Below are positions 8,598 through 17,142 of a stretch of 64,000 bases of DNA, one piece after another. The notes below the pieces were generated by a model. That model was not told the origin of the DNA. It searched no databases and saw only the letters and a list, made by a program, of their open reading frames with translations. How positions within the stretch are numbered: position 1 is the stretch's first letter; the number at the start of each line of letters is the position of its first letter. The DNA comes from JAEUIT01 sp044220875 (GTDB lineage Bacteria; Planctomycetota; Phycisphaerae; Phycisphaerales; SM1A02). The stretch lies in the NCBI GenBank assembly GCA_044220875.1, contig JBGAQH010000004.1, positions 310,001-374,000 on the forward strand, written 5' to 3'. A program made the position numbers and the translations under genes.

Positions 8598-11500
8598 GTT
8601 CGCGAATCCGAAGATTCCGCCAGCGCACCGTGAGCGGCGCGCTGCGGTCGCCGACGCCGTGCACCTGCAGGGCGATGTGCCCGTCGGCGTTCATCGCGTC
8701 GAAGAGCGTCGCCGCGGGAATGCCGTTGACCCAGGTGCGGAGGACCGGCCCCTCGGCGAGCACGCGCAGGTGATTCCATTCGCCGCGCCGGAACGCGTCG
8801 CGGGCGTAGGGAGCGTCGGTGAGCGGCGCGATCCAGCCGCGCCGGGCCTCGTCATAGATGCCGGCCGAGTAGGCCCGCTCGCTCGGATCGAGTTCGACCT
8901 GCGGACCGACGAGCCGTCCCGATCGTGCGTCGATGCCGCCGTCGACCTCACTGCGCACCTGGATGCCGGAGTTCAGCTCGGGATCCTGCAGGACATCGAC
9001 GAGCAGCTCGAAGGACGCGTACCGGCAGCGCGTGACCAGAAACGTGTTCGCCGACTTCGGCACGCTTGACCCGATGATCTCGCCGCCGTCGATCCGGTAG
9101 GTCGCGTTCCCGCCGCGGACGACCCACGTCGCGTCGAGCGGCCCCTCGGTGAGCGCGACCCATGGCCCGACGTCGAATCGCTGCGCCTCGAGCGGCGCGA
9201 TCCACGAGTTCCTGAACTCGGTCGGACGATCGCGTGCGATGAAGGCGAAGGGACCGGGAGCATCCGGCACGATCATGTCGACCAGTCGCGGCGCCCCGCC
9301 GTCGATGCGGCACCGGATCACGCCGCGCTCGCCCGGCGCCGAAGCGTCGAGCCAGCCGTCGAAGGCGTGCCAGCGGCCGGGCTCGCCGCTCAGCGGGAGA
9401 TCGCAGCGATCGAACAGGCGGACGAGTCCGCCGCCATCGTCCGAACGCCATTCCAGATGCACGCGGGCGGAGCGATGCACGATCTTCGTGATGCGGTCGC
9501 CGGCGGCGGCGTCCACCCTCAGCGTGCCCGGAAGGGCCATGAGATCCGCCTGGCTTCGGCGGTCGTCGCGCGACACCTTCGGATCGCCGCGCGTGACGAG
9601 GGCGACATCGGAGGAACGCCCGATGAGCGGCATGCCGAGCGGCGGCGCGATCGCGCCCATGCCGACGAAGCCGTCGCCGACAAGCGCCGGATCGGCGGGG
9701 GCGAGGCGATTGAGCGTGTACCACGCGTCGGTGGACCAGATGCGCTCGCCGCCCACCGACGTCGCGTCGATGCGGAAGTGGACGCAGGTGCCAGGCTCCA
9801 GTCCCTCGCAGGTGAGTCGCACCGCGTCGCCGGCCGCGTTCGGCTCGGCCTTGGTGATTCGAATCGGATGCTCATCGACCTTCGGGCCGCCGTAGGCCGC
9901 GGTGGGCCGATAGCGCCAAGCCGTGCACGCGAAGTGCGCCGGATCGGCGAGCCACGGGCGGTCGATCGGCCGCGTGAAGCGCACCTCGAAGCCCCCCGGC
10001 ACCGCGTCGACGTCCAGCATCTCGAAGGCGACCGCGCCGTTGGGCGCGAGCCGCTCGAGGCCGAATTGCGTGCCGTTCCAGTTCCAGTTGCCGCCGGCGC
10101 CGATGCCGCCGAGATAGAGGGCGCCGTCGGGACCCCACGCGATCCGATTCACGCCGCACTCCAGTCCCTGCGTGCAGCGGAAGACGACCCCCTGCCACTG
10201 CCCGTCGACTCGCTCGAGAGCGACGCGATGCAGTCCGCCCTGGGTCACGTCGCCGACAAGCATCTGTCCCTTCCACGGCCCGGTCGGCACGAGCAGCGGC
10301 TGCGTCGGCGAGTTCCCGCACTCGTTGTGCGGAAAGTAGACGGCGGCCTCGGCCCGCTGCCGATCGCAGAGGACGCTCGCCCGGCCGCCCTGCGGAAACC
10401 GGTCGAGGAGCTTCGGCACGACGTTGGTGTTGTTGAAGTGACCGAAGAAGCGCCCCGGCTCGATGACCGAGAGCGTGCTCGCCGGAAACCACGTGCCCTG
10501 ATTGTCGCAGTAGACGAGGATGCCCTCCGGTCCGAGGCCGAGCCCGTTCGGCGTGCGGGCCCCGCCCGCGATGATGCGCCAATCGCCCGCGTCGAGGTCG
10601 ACCTCGACGATCGAGCCGCGACCGATGCCGTTCGGCGCCGCGTTCGTGCCCATGCCTTCCCACGCGGGCGGAGCCATCGCCGTCGAGAGGGACGCGTACA
10701 GGCGGCCCCGTCCGCCGCGCTCGTCGGGCACGTGGACAAGACCGAAGGTGAACTGGTGGTAGTTCCAGCCCTCCCAGCCGCCGGCGACGTCCTCGTGGCT
10801 CTCGAAGAAGCCGTCGTGGTCAAGGTCGCGAAGCCGCGTGATCGCGAGGCGATGCGAGACGTAGAGATCGTCGCCGACGGCGCAGAGACCTAACGGTTCG
10901 TGCAAGCCGTCGGCGATCGGCGTCGCCCGCATCGCAGCGGGGTCGCCGCTCGCGAAACCCTCGATCGCATAGAGCCTGTCCGGCGCCTTGGCGTTGATGT
11001 CGGGGAGCCTCTCCTCGTCGCGCTGCAGCGGATCGAGCGTTCCGACTACCAGCCGGCCATCGGGAAGGAAGCAGAGCGATCCGATCTTCGGCGTGAAGTC
11101 GGCGGGCCGCGCGGTGCCGTGCACGAAGCTCGGGTGCACGCCGCTCACCGGCTTCCCGTCACCGGCTCGGCGGGCGTCGGCGATGCGCTTCACGCCAGGA
11201 CCGGAGACGCGGGCGAGGTCGGGATCCGCGCGGAGCACGCTTGCGTCAAGGGCGGCGAACTCGGCCGCGCCGTCGCGGGCCCACTCGACGGTGAGCGAGC
11301 GCTTGCCGCCGGCGTCGAAGTAGTCGATGCGGATCGGATGAAGACCGGCCTTGAGCGCGATCGGCTCGCCGGTCTTCGAGGTCGCGCCATGGCGGCCGTC
11401 GTGGTCGACCGCCACGGCGCCATCGATGAGGAGCCGGGCGCCGTCGTCGCTCGTCACCCGGAAGCGGGCCCGCGTGTCGCGATCGACCTCGATCCACCCG

Positions 11501-11733
11501 AGGCCGGTGGCGACGATCGGGGCGTCAACCTGCGGAAAGGCCTTCGCGTCCCGCAGGTCGACCGAGGCGAGGAGGACATCGGCGTTGGGCGTCTGGTTCG
11601 GGGCGATCGTCGGAATGCGCTGCGGCGCCTCGGCGATCTGGTAGACGCGGAAGGTCAGCCCGCGATCGAGCGGCGGAGCGTCGTGCGGCGAGGTGGCGAG
11701 CGCGGCGGCGACGCAGAGGCTGAGGATCGACAT
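8548..11733 (-). CDS. Secreted PA14 / sugar-dehydrogenase-like beta-propeller / DUF1080 multidomain protein
   Basis: This 1061-aa exported protein has a signal peptide (1-16). A PA14-like domain at about 30-160 includes TSDDGARLLIDG and HPIRIDYFDAGG. A propeller domain at about 210-560 is like planctomycete PQQ-dependent sugar dehydrogenase relatives (GSLCFLPDGRLVVGT, PLGLCAVGDDLYVSH, GPDGALYLGGIGAGGNW). A fibronectin-like stretch follows. The C-terminal ~220 residues look like DUF1080 (GEIIGSSVPKSANTFLVT, EWNHLRVLAEGPVLRTWVNG). It probably binds or oxidises polysaccharide-derived sugars outside the cytoplasm and may act with the DUF1080 protein at 6683. A heme-binding CxxCH is not visible, although many relatives carry one. 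Domain calls are moderate; the role is inferred. Confidence 0.78.
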   Translation of the reverse strand: MSILSLCVAAALATSPHDAPPLDRGLTFRVYQIAEAPQRIPTIAPNQTPNADVLLASVDLRDAKAFPQVDAPIVATGLGWIEVDRDTRARFRVTSDDGARLLIDGAVAVDHDGRHGATSKTGEPIALKAGLHPIRIDYFDAGGKRSLTVEWARDGAAEFAALDASVLRADPDLARVSGPGVKRIADARRAGDGKPVSGVHPSFVHGTARPADFTPKIGSLCFLPDGRLVVGTLDPLQRDEERLPDINAKAPDRLYAIEGFASGDPAAMRATPIADGLHEPLGLCAVGDDLYVSHRLAITRLRDLDHDGFFESHEDVAGGWEGWNYHQFTFGLVHVPDERGGRGRLYASLSTAMAPPAWEGMGTNAAPNGIGRGSIVEVDLDAGDWRIIAGGARTPNGLGLGPEGILVYCDNQGTWFPASTLSVIEPGRFFGHFNNTNVVPKLLDRFPQGGRASVLCDRQRAEAAVYFPHNECGNSPTQPLLVPTGPWKGQMLVGDVTQGGLHRVALERVDGQWQGVVFRCTQGLECGVNRIAWGPDGALYLGGIGAGGNWNWNGTQFGLERLAPNGAVAFEMLDVDAVPGGFEVRFTRPIDRPWLADPAHFACTAWRYRPTAAYGGPKVDEHPIRITKAEPNAAGDAVRLTCEGLEPGTCVHFRIDATSVGGERIWSTDAWYTLNRLAPADPALVGDGFVGMGAIAPPLGMPLIGRSSDVALVTRGDPKVSRDDRRSQADLMALPGTLRVDAAAGDRITKIVHRSARVHLEWRSDDGGGLVRLFDRCDLPLSGEPGRWHAFDGWLDASAPGERGVIRCRIDGGAPRLVDMIVPDAPGPFAFIARDRPTEFRNSWIAPLEAQRFDVGPWVALTEGPLDATWVVRGGNATYRIDGGEIIGSSVPKSANTFLVTRCRYASFELLVDVLQDPELNSGIQVRSEVDGGIDARSGRLVGPQVELDPSERAYSAGIYDEARRGWIAPLTDAPYARDAFRRGEWNHLRVLAEGPVLRTWVNGIPAATLFDAMNADGHIALQVHGVGDRSAPLTVRWRNLRIRELTPAGSSAARRRAPAE

Positions 11734-11798
11734 GCGTTCAGTGTACGGACGGCCTCCCGGCCACCGGTCCGGCTCACGCAGTCGCGCCGATTCGCCTT

Positions 11799-11833
11799 GA
11801 AAAGACAGGCGGCCGGGGAGCGCCCGACCGCCT
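11799..11833 (-). terminator. Rho-independent terminator-like hairpin after fliA
   Basis: On the minus strand, 56 nt beyond the fliA stop, an 11-bp stem with one mismatch (AGGCGGTCGGG pairing with CCCGGCCGCCT) closes a 5-nt loop. It is followed by GTCTTTTC. This is a plausible intrinsic terminator for the flagellar block. Confidence 0.5.
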
Positions 11834-11888
11834 GGTCAACATGCATGGATGGTCACGCGCGGTACCGCAATGACCGCGGCCGCGGAAC

Positions 11889-13181
11889 TCAGGCCTCTTC
11901 CATGTCCTTCTCGCGGTGCTGCATCTGGGCCTTCAGGCGAGCGAGGATGCTGGAGTGCATCTGGCTCACGCGGCTCTCCGAGAGGTCGAGCGTGGTGCCG
12001 ATCTCCTTCATCGTCATCTCCTCGTAGTAGTAGAGGATCACGATGAGGCGCTCGGAACGCGACAGGCCCTTGGTGATCAGCGTCTGGAGGTCCTGACGCT
12101 GGATCTGCTGGACCGGGCTCTCCTGCTTGGCGTCGCGGATCACGTCGATCTCGCGGACGTCCTTGCTGGAGTCGGTCTCGAACCACTTGCGGTTGAGGCT
12201 GACGACGCCGACCGGACGCGAGTCCTTCTGGAGCTTCTCGAACTCGCTCTTCTCGACCTTGAGCCGATCGGCGATCTCGGCGTCGGTGGCCTTGCGGCCC
12301 GTCTCCATCTCCACCTGCTTGCGGACCTTCTCGACCTTGGCGGTGCGCGAGCGGACGAGGCGCGGGACCCAGTCCATGGCGCGGAGCTCGTCGAAGATCG
12401 CGCCGCGGATGCGCTGCGTGCAGTAGGTCTCGAACTTCACGCCGCGCTCCGGATCGAAGGCGTCGATGGCGTCCATGAGACCGAAGAGGCCGGCGGACAT
12501 GAGGTCATCGACCTCGACCTCGCTCGGCAGCTTCATGTGCATGCGCTCGGCGGTGAAGCGCACGAGCTCAAGGTACTTCTCGATGAGGAAGTTCCGCAGC
12601 TCCTTGGTGGGAACGCCGCGGTACTCGCGCCAGAGCTCGTCGATCGGGCGAAGGTGAAACGGGAGCGGCTCGTTGGAGCGCTTCCCCTTCTTGCCGGCCG
12701 CGGGAGCCTCTGGCTTGAGCGTGGGCCGAAGGGTGGGACGCCCATTCGTAGCGGTCACCAGGGTCGCCTCGACCGGGCGGCCGGCGATGAGCGTCGCGGG
12801 AACCGCGGCCTTTCCGCCGGTCTTCAGCGAGGTTTTCGGGGCCGGCGCCGGGGCTGCCTTCGCGGCGGGCTTGCCGTCGGCCTTGGCCGGAGCCTTGGCG
12901 GGCGCCTTCACCGGAAGGTGGGCCTTCGCGGCGCGCGTTGCGACCGCGGCGGCCTTCGCGCTTCGGGCACTCGCGGTCCCGCTTGCCTCTCGGGCCGCGG
13001 TGGTCGCTCGTGTGCTACTTGATGATCCGCCCGCTGATGACCCGCCCGCTGATGAGCCGCCAGCCTTGCTTGCGGCCTTGCCGGCAGTGGCTGACTTGCC
13101 AGTGCCACTCTTGGTGTTCGCCGCGCCTGCCAGGGTTGCCGTGGCGCGCGCGTTCGGCGCCCGCATTGTGCTTCTCGACAT
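11889..13181 (-). CDS. fliA: Flagellar sigma factor FliA (sigma-28/WhiG type) with long Lys/Ala-rich N-terminal extension
   Basis: This 430-aa protein has a complete sigma-28 core at about 175-430. Region 2 reads EVEVDDLMSAGLFGLMDAID with FETYCTQRIRGAIFDELRAMDWVPR, typical of FliA/WhiG. Region 3 has KATDAEIADRLKV, and region 4 has LSRSERLIVILYYYEEMTMKEIG and LSESRVSQMHSS. It directs RNA polymerase to late flagellar promoters. The first ~170 residues are unusual: low-complexity, rich in Ala, Lys, Ser and Pro, resembling a histone H1 tail, with GGSSA repeats from a 15-bp DNA repeat near 13020-13065. AAGGAG stands 8 nt before the ATG at 13181, so the extension appears to be translated. It is the last gene of the flagellar block, with its own 525-nt leader. 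Confidence 0.93.
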   Translation of the reverse strand: MSRSTMRAPNARATATLAGAANTKSGTGKSATAGKAASKAGGSSAGGSSAGGSSSSTRATTAAREASGTASARSAKAAAVATRAAKAHLPVKAPAKAPAKADGKPAAKAAPAPAPKTSLKTGGKAAVPATLIAGRPVEATLVTATNGRPTLRPTLKPEAPAAGKKGKRSNEPLPFHLRPIDELWREYRGVPTKELRNFLIEKYLELVRFTAERMHMKLPSEVEVDDLMSAGLFGLMDAIDAFDPERGVKFETYCTQRIRGAIFDELRAMDWVPRLVRSRTAKVEKVRKQVEMETGRKATDAEIADRLKVEKSEFEKLQKDSRPVGVVSLNRKWFETDSSKDVREIDVIRDAKQESPVQQIQRQDLQTLITKGLSRSERLIVILYYYEEMTMKEIGTTLDLSESRVSQMHSSILARLKAQMQHREKDMEEA

Positions 13182-13706
13182 CGGTCCGCTCCTTGACCAG
13201 TTGGCTCGCCGTCATGAGTCGGAGTGGAGTTGCGGTCCACGCGACCCGCGCACGGCGAGTGTCGATTCCGCAAGCGAGTTGTCGTCGGATCGCACCTCAG
13301 GTCGATGAGTCCCGTTGGGGACGTCGCCCGCGGTGCGTCGCGTGACATGTCGTGATGGCCTCACGATCCGGCCCCACGTCGCTTGCACTAGGTTGTAGTT
13401 CCGATTGGCTCTCGTCGAGTCGATCGGGTCGATGCGTCCCTCGGCCGAATCCTTGGCGAGGAACGATCGGAGTATAACGACAAGCGACGTGAGTGGGCAG
13501 ACCTTTTATCGGGTCATGAGAAAATCAATCTCGCGATCGAGTTCGACTCGCCTCCGCCCCACTCGTCCACTGCGTCTCCACCACACGGCCGCGCCGTGCG
13601 TCGCGTTAGCCGGGGCGCATTCCCACCGCCCATGGCCTGTTCCCGGCAGCGCCTCCGCGCACTTCATGCAACCGATGCGACCCAACCAGGCCGCACAACC
13701 GATCGA
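13182..13706. other. Long non-coding leader upstream of fliA
   Basis: This 525-nt gap separates fliA from the small membrane-protein gene upstream on the same strand. I find no convincing gene. A minus-strand TATACT (13476-13471) could be a -10 box about 290 nt before fliA, but the matching -35 is weak. The stretch near 13500-13540 is unusually AT-rich for this genome. A separate fliA promoter or leader regulation is plausible. Confidence 0.3.
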
Positions 13707-14057
13707 TCACTTCGATGGCTTCGACACCACCGGCTGTGCCGCGGCGACGGCCGGCTCGTTCGCGACGTGAGCATGCGCAGCGTGTGCATGCGGGTGAAGG
13801 GCCGCATGCAACGCGGCCTCCTCGTCGGCGAGAGTCCGGTCCGCGGACTCGTCGATCTTCCGCGCCGTGATGCGCACCAGGTGCTCAAGCACAAGCCCCA
13901 CGCCGTACCCGCCGATCGAGGCGGCGATGAGCGCCACGAGCGCGCGGCTGATGATGGCGTCCGACGGATTCCCGGCGGACAGCCCGATGGCGATCGCCAA
14001 GGCGAAGGCCACCAACCCGAAGGATGAGGCGACGAGTCGAGCGACCTGCAGCGGCAC
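13707..14057 (-). CDS. Small inner-membrane protein in the flagellar block
   Basis: This is a 116-aa protein with two hydrophobic helices, at about 4-28 and 37-60. A cytoplasmic tail follows, with RKIDESADRTLADEEAAL and a His/Ala-rich segment (HPHAHAAHAH). The start is a GTG with GGAG about 8 nt upstream. It lies 36 nt after flhG on the same strand, so it is probably the last gene of that transcript. I do not recognise a family. The His-rich tail could bind metal or merely be low-complexity. Confidence 0.65.
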   Translation of the reverse strand: MPLQVARLVASSFGLVAFALAIAIGLSAGNPSDAIISRALVALIAASIGGYGVGLVLEHLVRITARKIDESADRTLADEEAALHAALHPHAHAAHAHVANEPAVAAAQPVVSKPSK

Positions 14058-14093
14058 GGACGGACTCCAACTGGGCGGCTATCGGCGAGATGC

Positions 14094-15221
14094 CTAACTT
14101 CGGCCAAGCCAACCCATGAGTCTGGACAAAAAGCCGGCGCGAGCCTCGGCAAAGGCCGCAGGATCGACACCGACCGGCGCGCCGGCGAGCGACTCGGGGA
14201 CTTCCTCGCGGAAGAGGTCCGAGGCAAGAACCCCACGGGCAATCGCTCGAATGGCCTTCGATGCCGGGCAATCGGGCTCGGAGAGGAGCACCGGCTCGCG
14301 CCGTTTCACGCACGCCCGGACGGCACTGTCGAAGGGCACGATGCCGGCCAGCTCAAGGGGCATGTCGAGGAATGTCCGGCTCACGCGGTCGATCCGGCGG
14401 AAGACCTCTTCCCCCTCCTCGCGGTCGTTGGCCATGTTCACGATGAGGCGGATGCGCGGGCTCTTCACCTTGGCGACGATGGTCTTCACCGCGCCGTAGG
14501 CATCGGTGATCGAGGTCGGTTCCGGCGTCACCGCAACGAGCACCGCGTGGGCCGCGGCCGCGAAGGCGATCGAGTTCGACGCGATGCCGGCGGCCGTGTC
14601 GATGACGAGGACATCGGTGTGCCGCTCAAGCGACGCGAGCTGGGCGATGAGTCGACGGCGCCCTTCCGGTCCGAGGTTCGCGACGCTCGCGACGCCGCTG
14701 GCGCCGGGCACGAGACGGAAGCCGCCCGGCGCGAGCACCATGACCTCCTCGACGGTCCGCCCGTGCAGGAGGACGTCCTCGAGGGTCGAGCGCGGCGAGA
14801 GTCCGCAGAGGACATCGGCGTTGGCCATGCCGAGATCGGCGTCGAGCAGGCAGACGCGCCGCTGCTGGGCCATGGCGATCGCCAGGTTCACCGCGAGGTT
14901 GGTCTTGCCGACGCCACCCTTGCCGCTGGTGATGGCGATGGCCCGCGCGAGACGAATGCGACTCGTCCGTGGCGCGTGGCGGGCATGTTCCGTTCCCTCG
15001 ACCGGTCCGACGCTGATCGGCGGGACGCGCGAGGCACCTGCCATCGATGCGGCCGCCGCGCCGGTCGCACCTCCGTCGCCGCGCATCAGGCGCCTGAGCG
15101 TCGTGGCCTGGTCGTGCGACGGAGCGCCGACGGAATGTTTGGGCGGCGGCGCGGCAACCGAGCCGCTGCCGACCCCGTTCCCGAATCCACCCGTCGAACC
15201 AACACCTGTGCGAAGCGTCAT
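14094..15221 (-). CDS. flhG: Flagellar number regulator FlhG (MinD-like ATPase)
   Basis: This 375-aa MinD/ParA-family ATPase matches FlhG (YlxH/FleN), which controls flagellar number together with FlhF. The deviant Walker A box SGKGGVGKT is at 99-107. LLDADLGMANADVLCGL and VLVIDTAAGIASN follow, then the FlhG-typical LIVNMANDREEGEEVFRRI. The first ~90 residues are a Gly/Ala-rich extension with KHSVGAPSHDQATTLRRLM. A DQAxxLR-like element is typical of FlhG N-termini and activates the FlhF GTPase. It overlaps the flhF stop by 4 nt. Confidence 0.92.
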   Translation of the reverse strand: MTLRTGVGSTGGFGNGVGSGSVAAPPPKHSVGAPSHDQATTLRRLMRGDGGATGAAAASMAGASRVPPISVGPVEGTEHARHAPRTSRIRLARAIAITSGKGGVGKTNLAVNLAIAMAQQRRVCLLDADLGMANADVLCGLSPRSTLEDVLLHGRTVEEVMVLAPGGFRLVPGASGVASVANLGPEGRRRLIAQLASLERHTDVLVIDTAAGIASNSIAFAAAAHAVLVAVTPEPTSITDAYGAVKTIVAKVKSPRIRLIVNMANDREEGEEVFRRIDRVSRTFLDMPLELAGIVPFDSAVRACVKRREPVLLSEPDCPASKAIRAIARGVLASDLFREEVPESLAGAPVGVDPAAFAEARAGFLSRLMGWLGRS

Positions 15222-17035
15222 GCGGACGGAGCTCCCCCGAGCACCAGCTCGGCCAATCGCGATGGACGCGCGGATTCCAAATGCTGCGGGACCTCTTGCC
15301 CCGTCGTGATGTAGCTCACCCCGCGACCGATCTGCCTGACGACTCGCAGAACGGCACCGAGGCCAGCGGCCTCGTCCAACTTAGTGAGCACCACCCGATT
15401 CACGCCGACGGTCGAGAACGCCTGCGCCTCGCGGAGCAGGACCTTCTCGCTGGCGACGCTCGACAGCACCAGATGCGTCTCGTGCGGCTCGGCTGCCTTC
15501 ACCATGGCAGCGAGTTCGCCGATCCGATCCGCGTCGTTCTGGCTCCTTCCGGCCGTGTCAATGAGAACGACGTCGAGATCATTCAACCGTTGGCGGGCCT
15601 GTCGCATCTGACCGGGCGACAGGGCGACCTCCAACGGAAGGCCGATGATCTCGGCGTACGTACGAAGCTGATCCACCGCAGCGATGCGGTAAGTGTCACA
15701 GGTGATGAGGCCGACCCGCGCGCCGTGCCGAAGCTTGAGCGACGCGGCGATCTTCGCGACCGTCGTCGTCTTGCCGACGCCGGTCGGACCGACGAAGGCG
15801 ACCGTCAGGGCTCGGCCGTCGCGGCGCCACGCGGCGGTTCCGATCGCGGGTTCGAGGCCGCCGCCGATCGGGAGGAGCGACGCGATGCGCTGCATGGCCG
15901 CGCTGCGCACGGCATGATCGCTGGCGAGTTCCTCGGGCGTGAGCGACGCGTGGAGATCGGTGATGATCGCGTCGGCGAGCTCATTGCCGATCTCCTGGCT
16001 GATCAGGTTGGTGTAGAGCGCCTCGAGCCGCTCGGGTCGGTTGCCGTTTCGGGCGATCGGACGGCGCAGCACCTCATCGACGAGGCGGTTGATGTCGGCG
16101 AGATCCGACGTTCGATCGACGGCCGTCTCGCGCACCACGTTGGGCGAGGTGATCGGCGGAACCGCCGGCGCAGCGGCCGGCGAGGCGACTGACGCGGCGA
16201 CGGGCGACGGTGCGGGCATCGCCGGCGAGCGCGGCGCCGCGACGCTTTCGACGGGCGCGGGACGGGCCGGTGCCGTCACGCGATGAAGGAGCGCCTGGCG
16301 CTCGGCGATGCGGGCCGCGTCGTTGGCGGGCATGAGAACGAAGCGCTGGGCGACGCCGCCGGAAGGCGCCGCGGCCGACGTCGAGACTGCGGATGGCGCC
16401 GCACCGGCGCTTGCCGCAGGCTTGGATTCCCGCGGGGTTTCCCGCGGGGTTTCCCGCGCGGCTTCCCGCGGGAATTCCGGCGTGGGAGTCGACGGCGCGA
16501 CGCCGCTTGGCACCGGCCTTTCGCGGCGCGTTTCCTCGCGTTGGAGCGCTACGGTGGTCGCCGCGGCGTTGGCACTGGCGACGGCAGCGGCGCTGGTGCG
16601 CGGGGCCTGTTCGCGCTCGCGATCGAGCTTCACCGCCATGGCCTGGGCAAGTAGGCGCGTGCGGTCCCGATCGAACTGGGTGGCGTCACGCGAGGCGTTC
16701 GGGTCGGTGCGGGCAGACTCGCCAACGCTCGCGAGGCCAGCGCTCTCGAGGCCGGCTTTCCCGAGACCGGCGCCGCGCGATGGCGCCGCATACGCGCGGC
16801 TCGCCGCGGCGCCGCGAAGGGTCGGCTGGGGGGACGGGACGGTGCGCGCCTCATGACGCGCCGCCTCGTCGTTTCGCGCCGCAGTGATCTCGATGACCGT
16901 CTTGCGGCCGATGCCCAGGAAGCCGCCCTGCGTCAGCGACCGGGTGTGCAGCACGATCGCATCCGCGCCGAGGTCTGCCTTCACGGCAGCCATCGCCTCG
17001 GCCATTGTGTATGCGCGGTAGTTCTTGCAGTGCAC
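15218..17035 (-). CDS. flhF: Flagellar biosynthesis GTPase FlhF
   Basis: This SRP-type GTPase of 605 aa places flagella at the pole or other set sites. The N-terminal B domain starts VHCKNYRAYTMAEAMAAVK and includes LGADAIVLHTRS. The middle (about 65-300) is a long Ala/Pro/Arg-rich linker with TPRE repeats. The NG domain occupies about 350-605, with FVGPTGVGKTTTVAKI, CDTYRIAAVDQLRTYAEI, IDTAGRSQND and TKLDEAAGLGAVL. A GTG start at 17035 is chosen because GGAGGG lies 6 nt before it and it matches the family N-terminus. An upstream in-frame ATG at 17068 lacks both. It overlaps flhG by 4 nt. Confidence 0.93.
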   Translation of the reverse strand: MHCKNYRAYTMAEAMAAVKADLGADAIVLHTRSLTQGGFLGIGRKTVIEITAARNDEAARHEARTVPSPQPTLRGAAASRAYAAPSRGAGLGKAGLESAGLASVGESARTDPNASRDATQFDRDRTRLLAQAMAVKLDREREQAPRTSAAAVASANAAATTVALQREETRRERPVPSGVAPSTPTPEFPREAARETPRETPRESKPAASAGAAPSAVSTSAAAPSGGVAQRFVLMPANDAARIAERQALLHRVTAPARPAPVESVAAPRSPAMPAPSPVAASVASPAAAPAVPPITSPNVVRETAVDRTSDLADINRLVDEVLRRPIARNGNRPERLEALYTNLISQEIGNELADAIITDLHASLTPEELASDHAVRSAAMQRIASLLPIGGGLEPAIGTAAWRRDGRALTVAFVGPTGVGKTTTVAKIAASLKLRHGARVGLITCDTYRIAAVDQLRTYAEIIGLPLEVALSPGQMRQARQRLNDLDVVLIDTAGRSQNDADRIGELAAMVKAAEPHETHLVLSSVASEKVLLREAQAFSTVGVNRVVLTKLDEAAGLGAVLRVVRQIGRGVSYITTGQEVPQHLESARPSRLAELVLGGAPSA

Positions 17036-17142
17036 GCGATGCCCTCCGTGGCACGGGGCAGAATACACGAGCGCGGCGAATCACTCGGGCGATTCCCGCA
17101 GACTTTTTCCCATCGACCGTTTGTTTCTCCGGACGCCCTTGG

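Noticed and set aside
13405..13770. A plus-strand 121-codon frame upstream of fliA
   Set aside because: It overlaps the end of the small membrane-protein gene, has no ribosome site and no domain-like sequence.
16440..16480. Repeats in the flhF linker (TPRE units) as a possible regulatory repeat
   Set aside because: They keep the reading frame, lie in a disordered linker and look like simple protein low-complexity.
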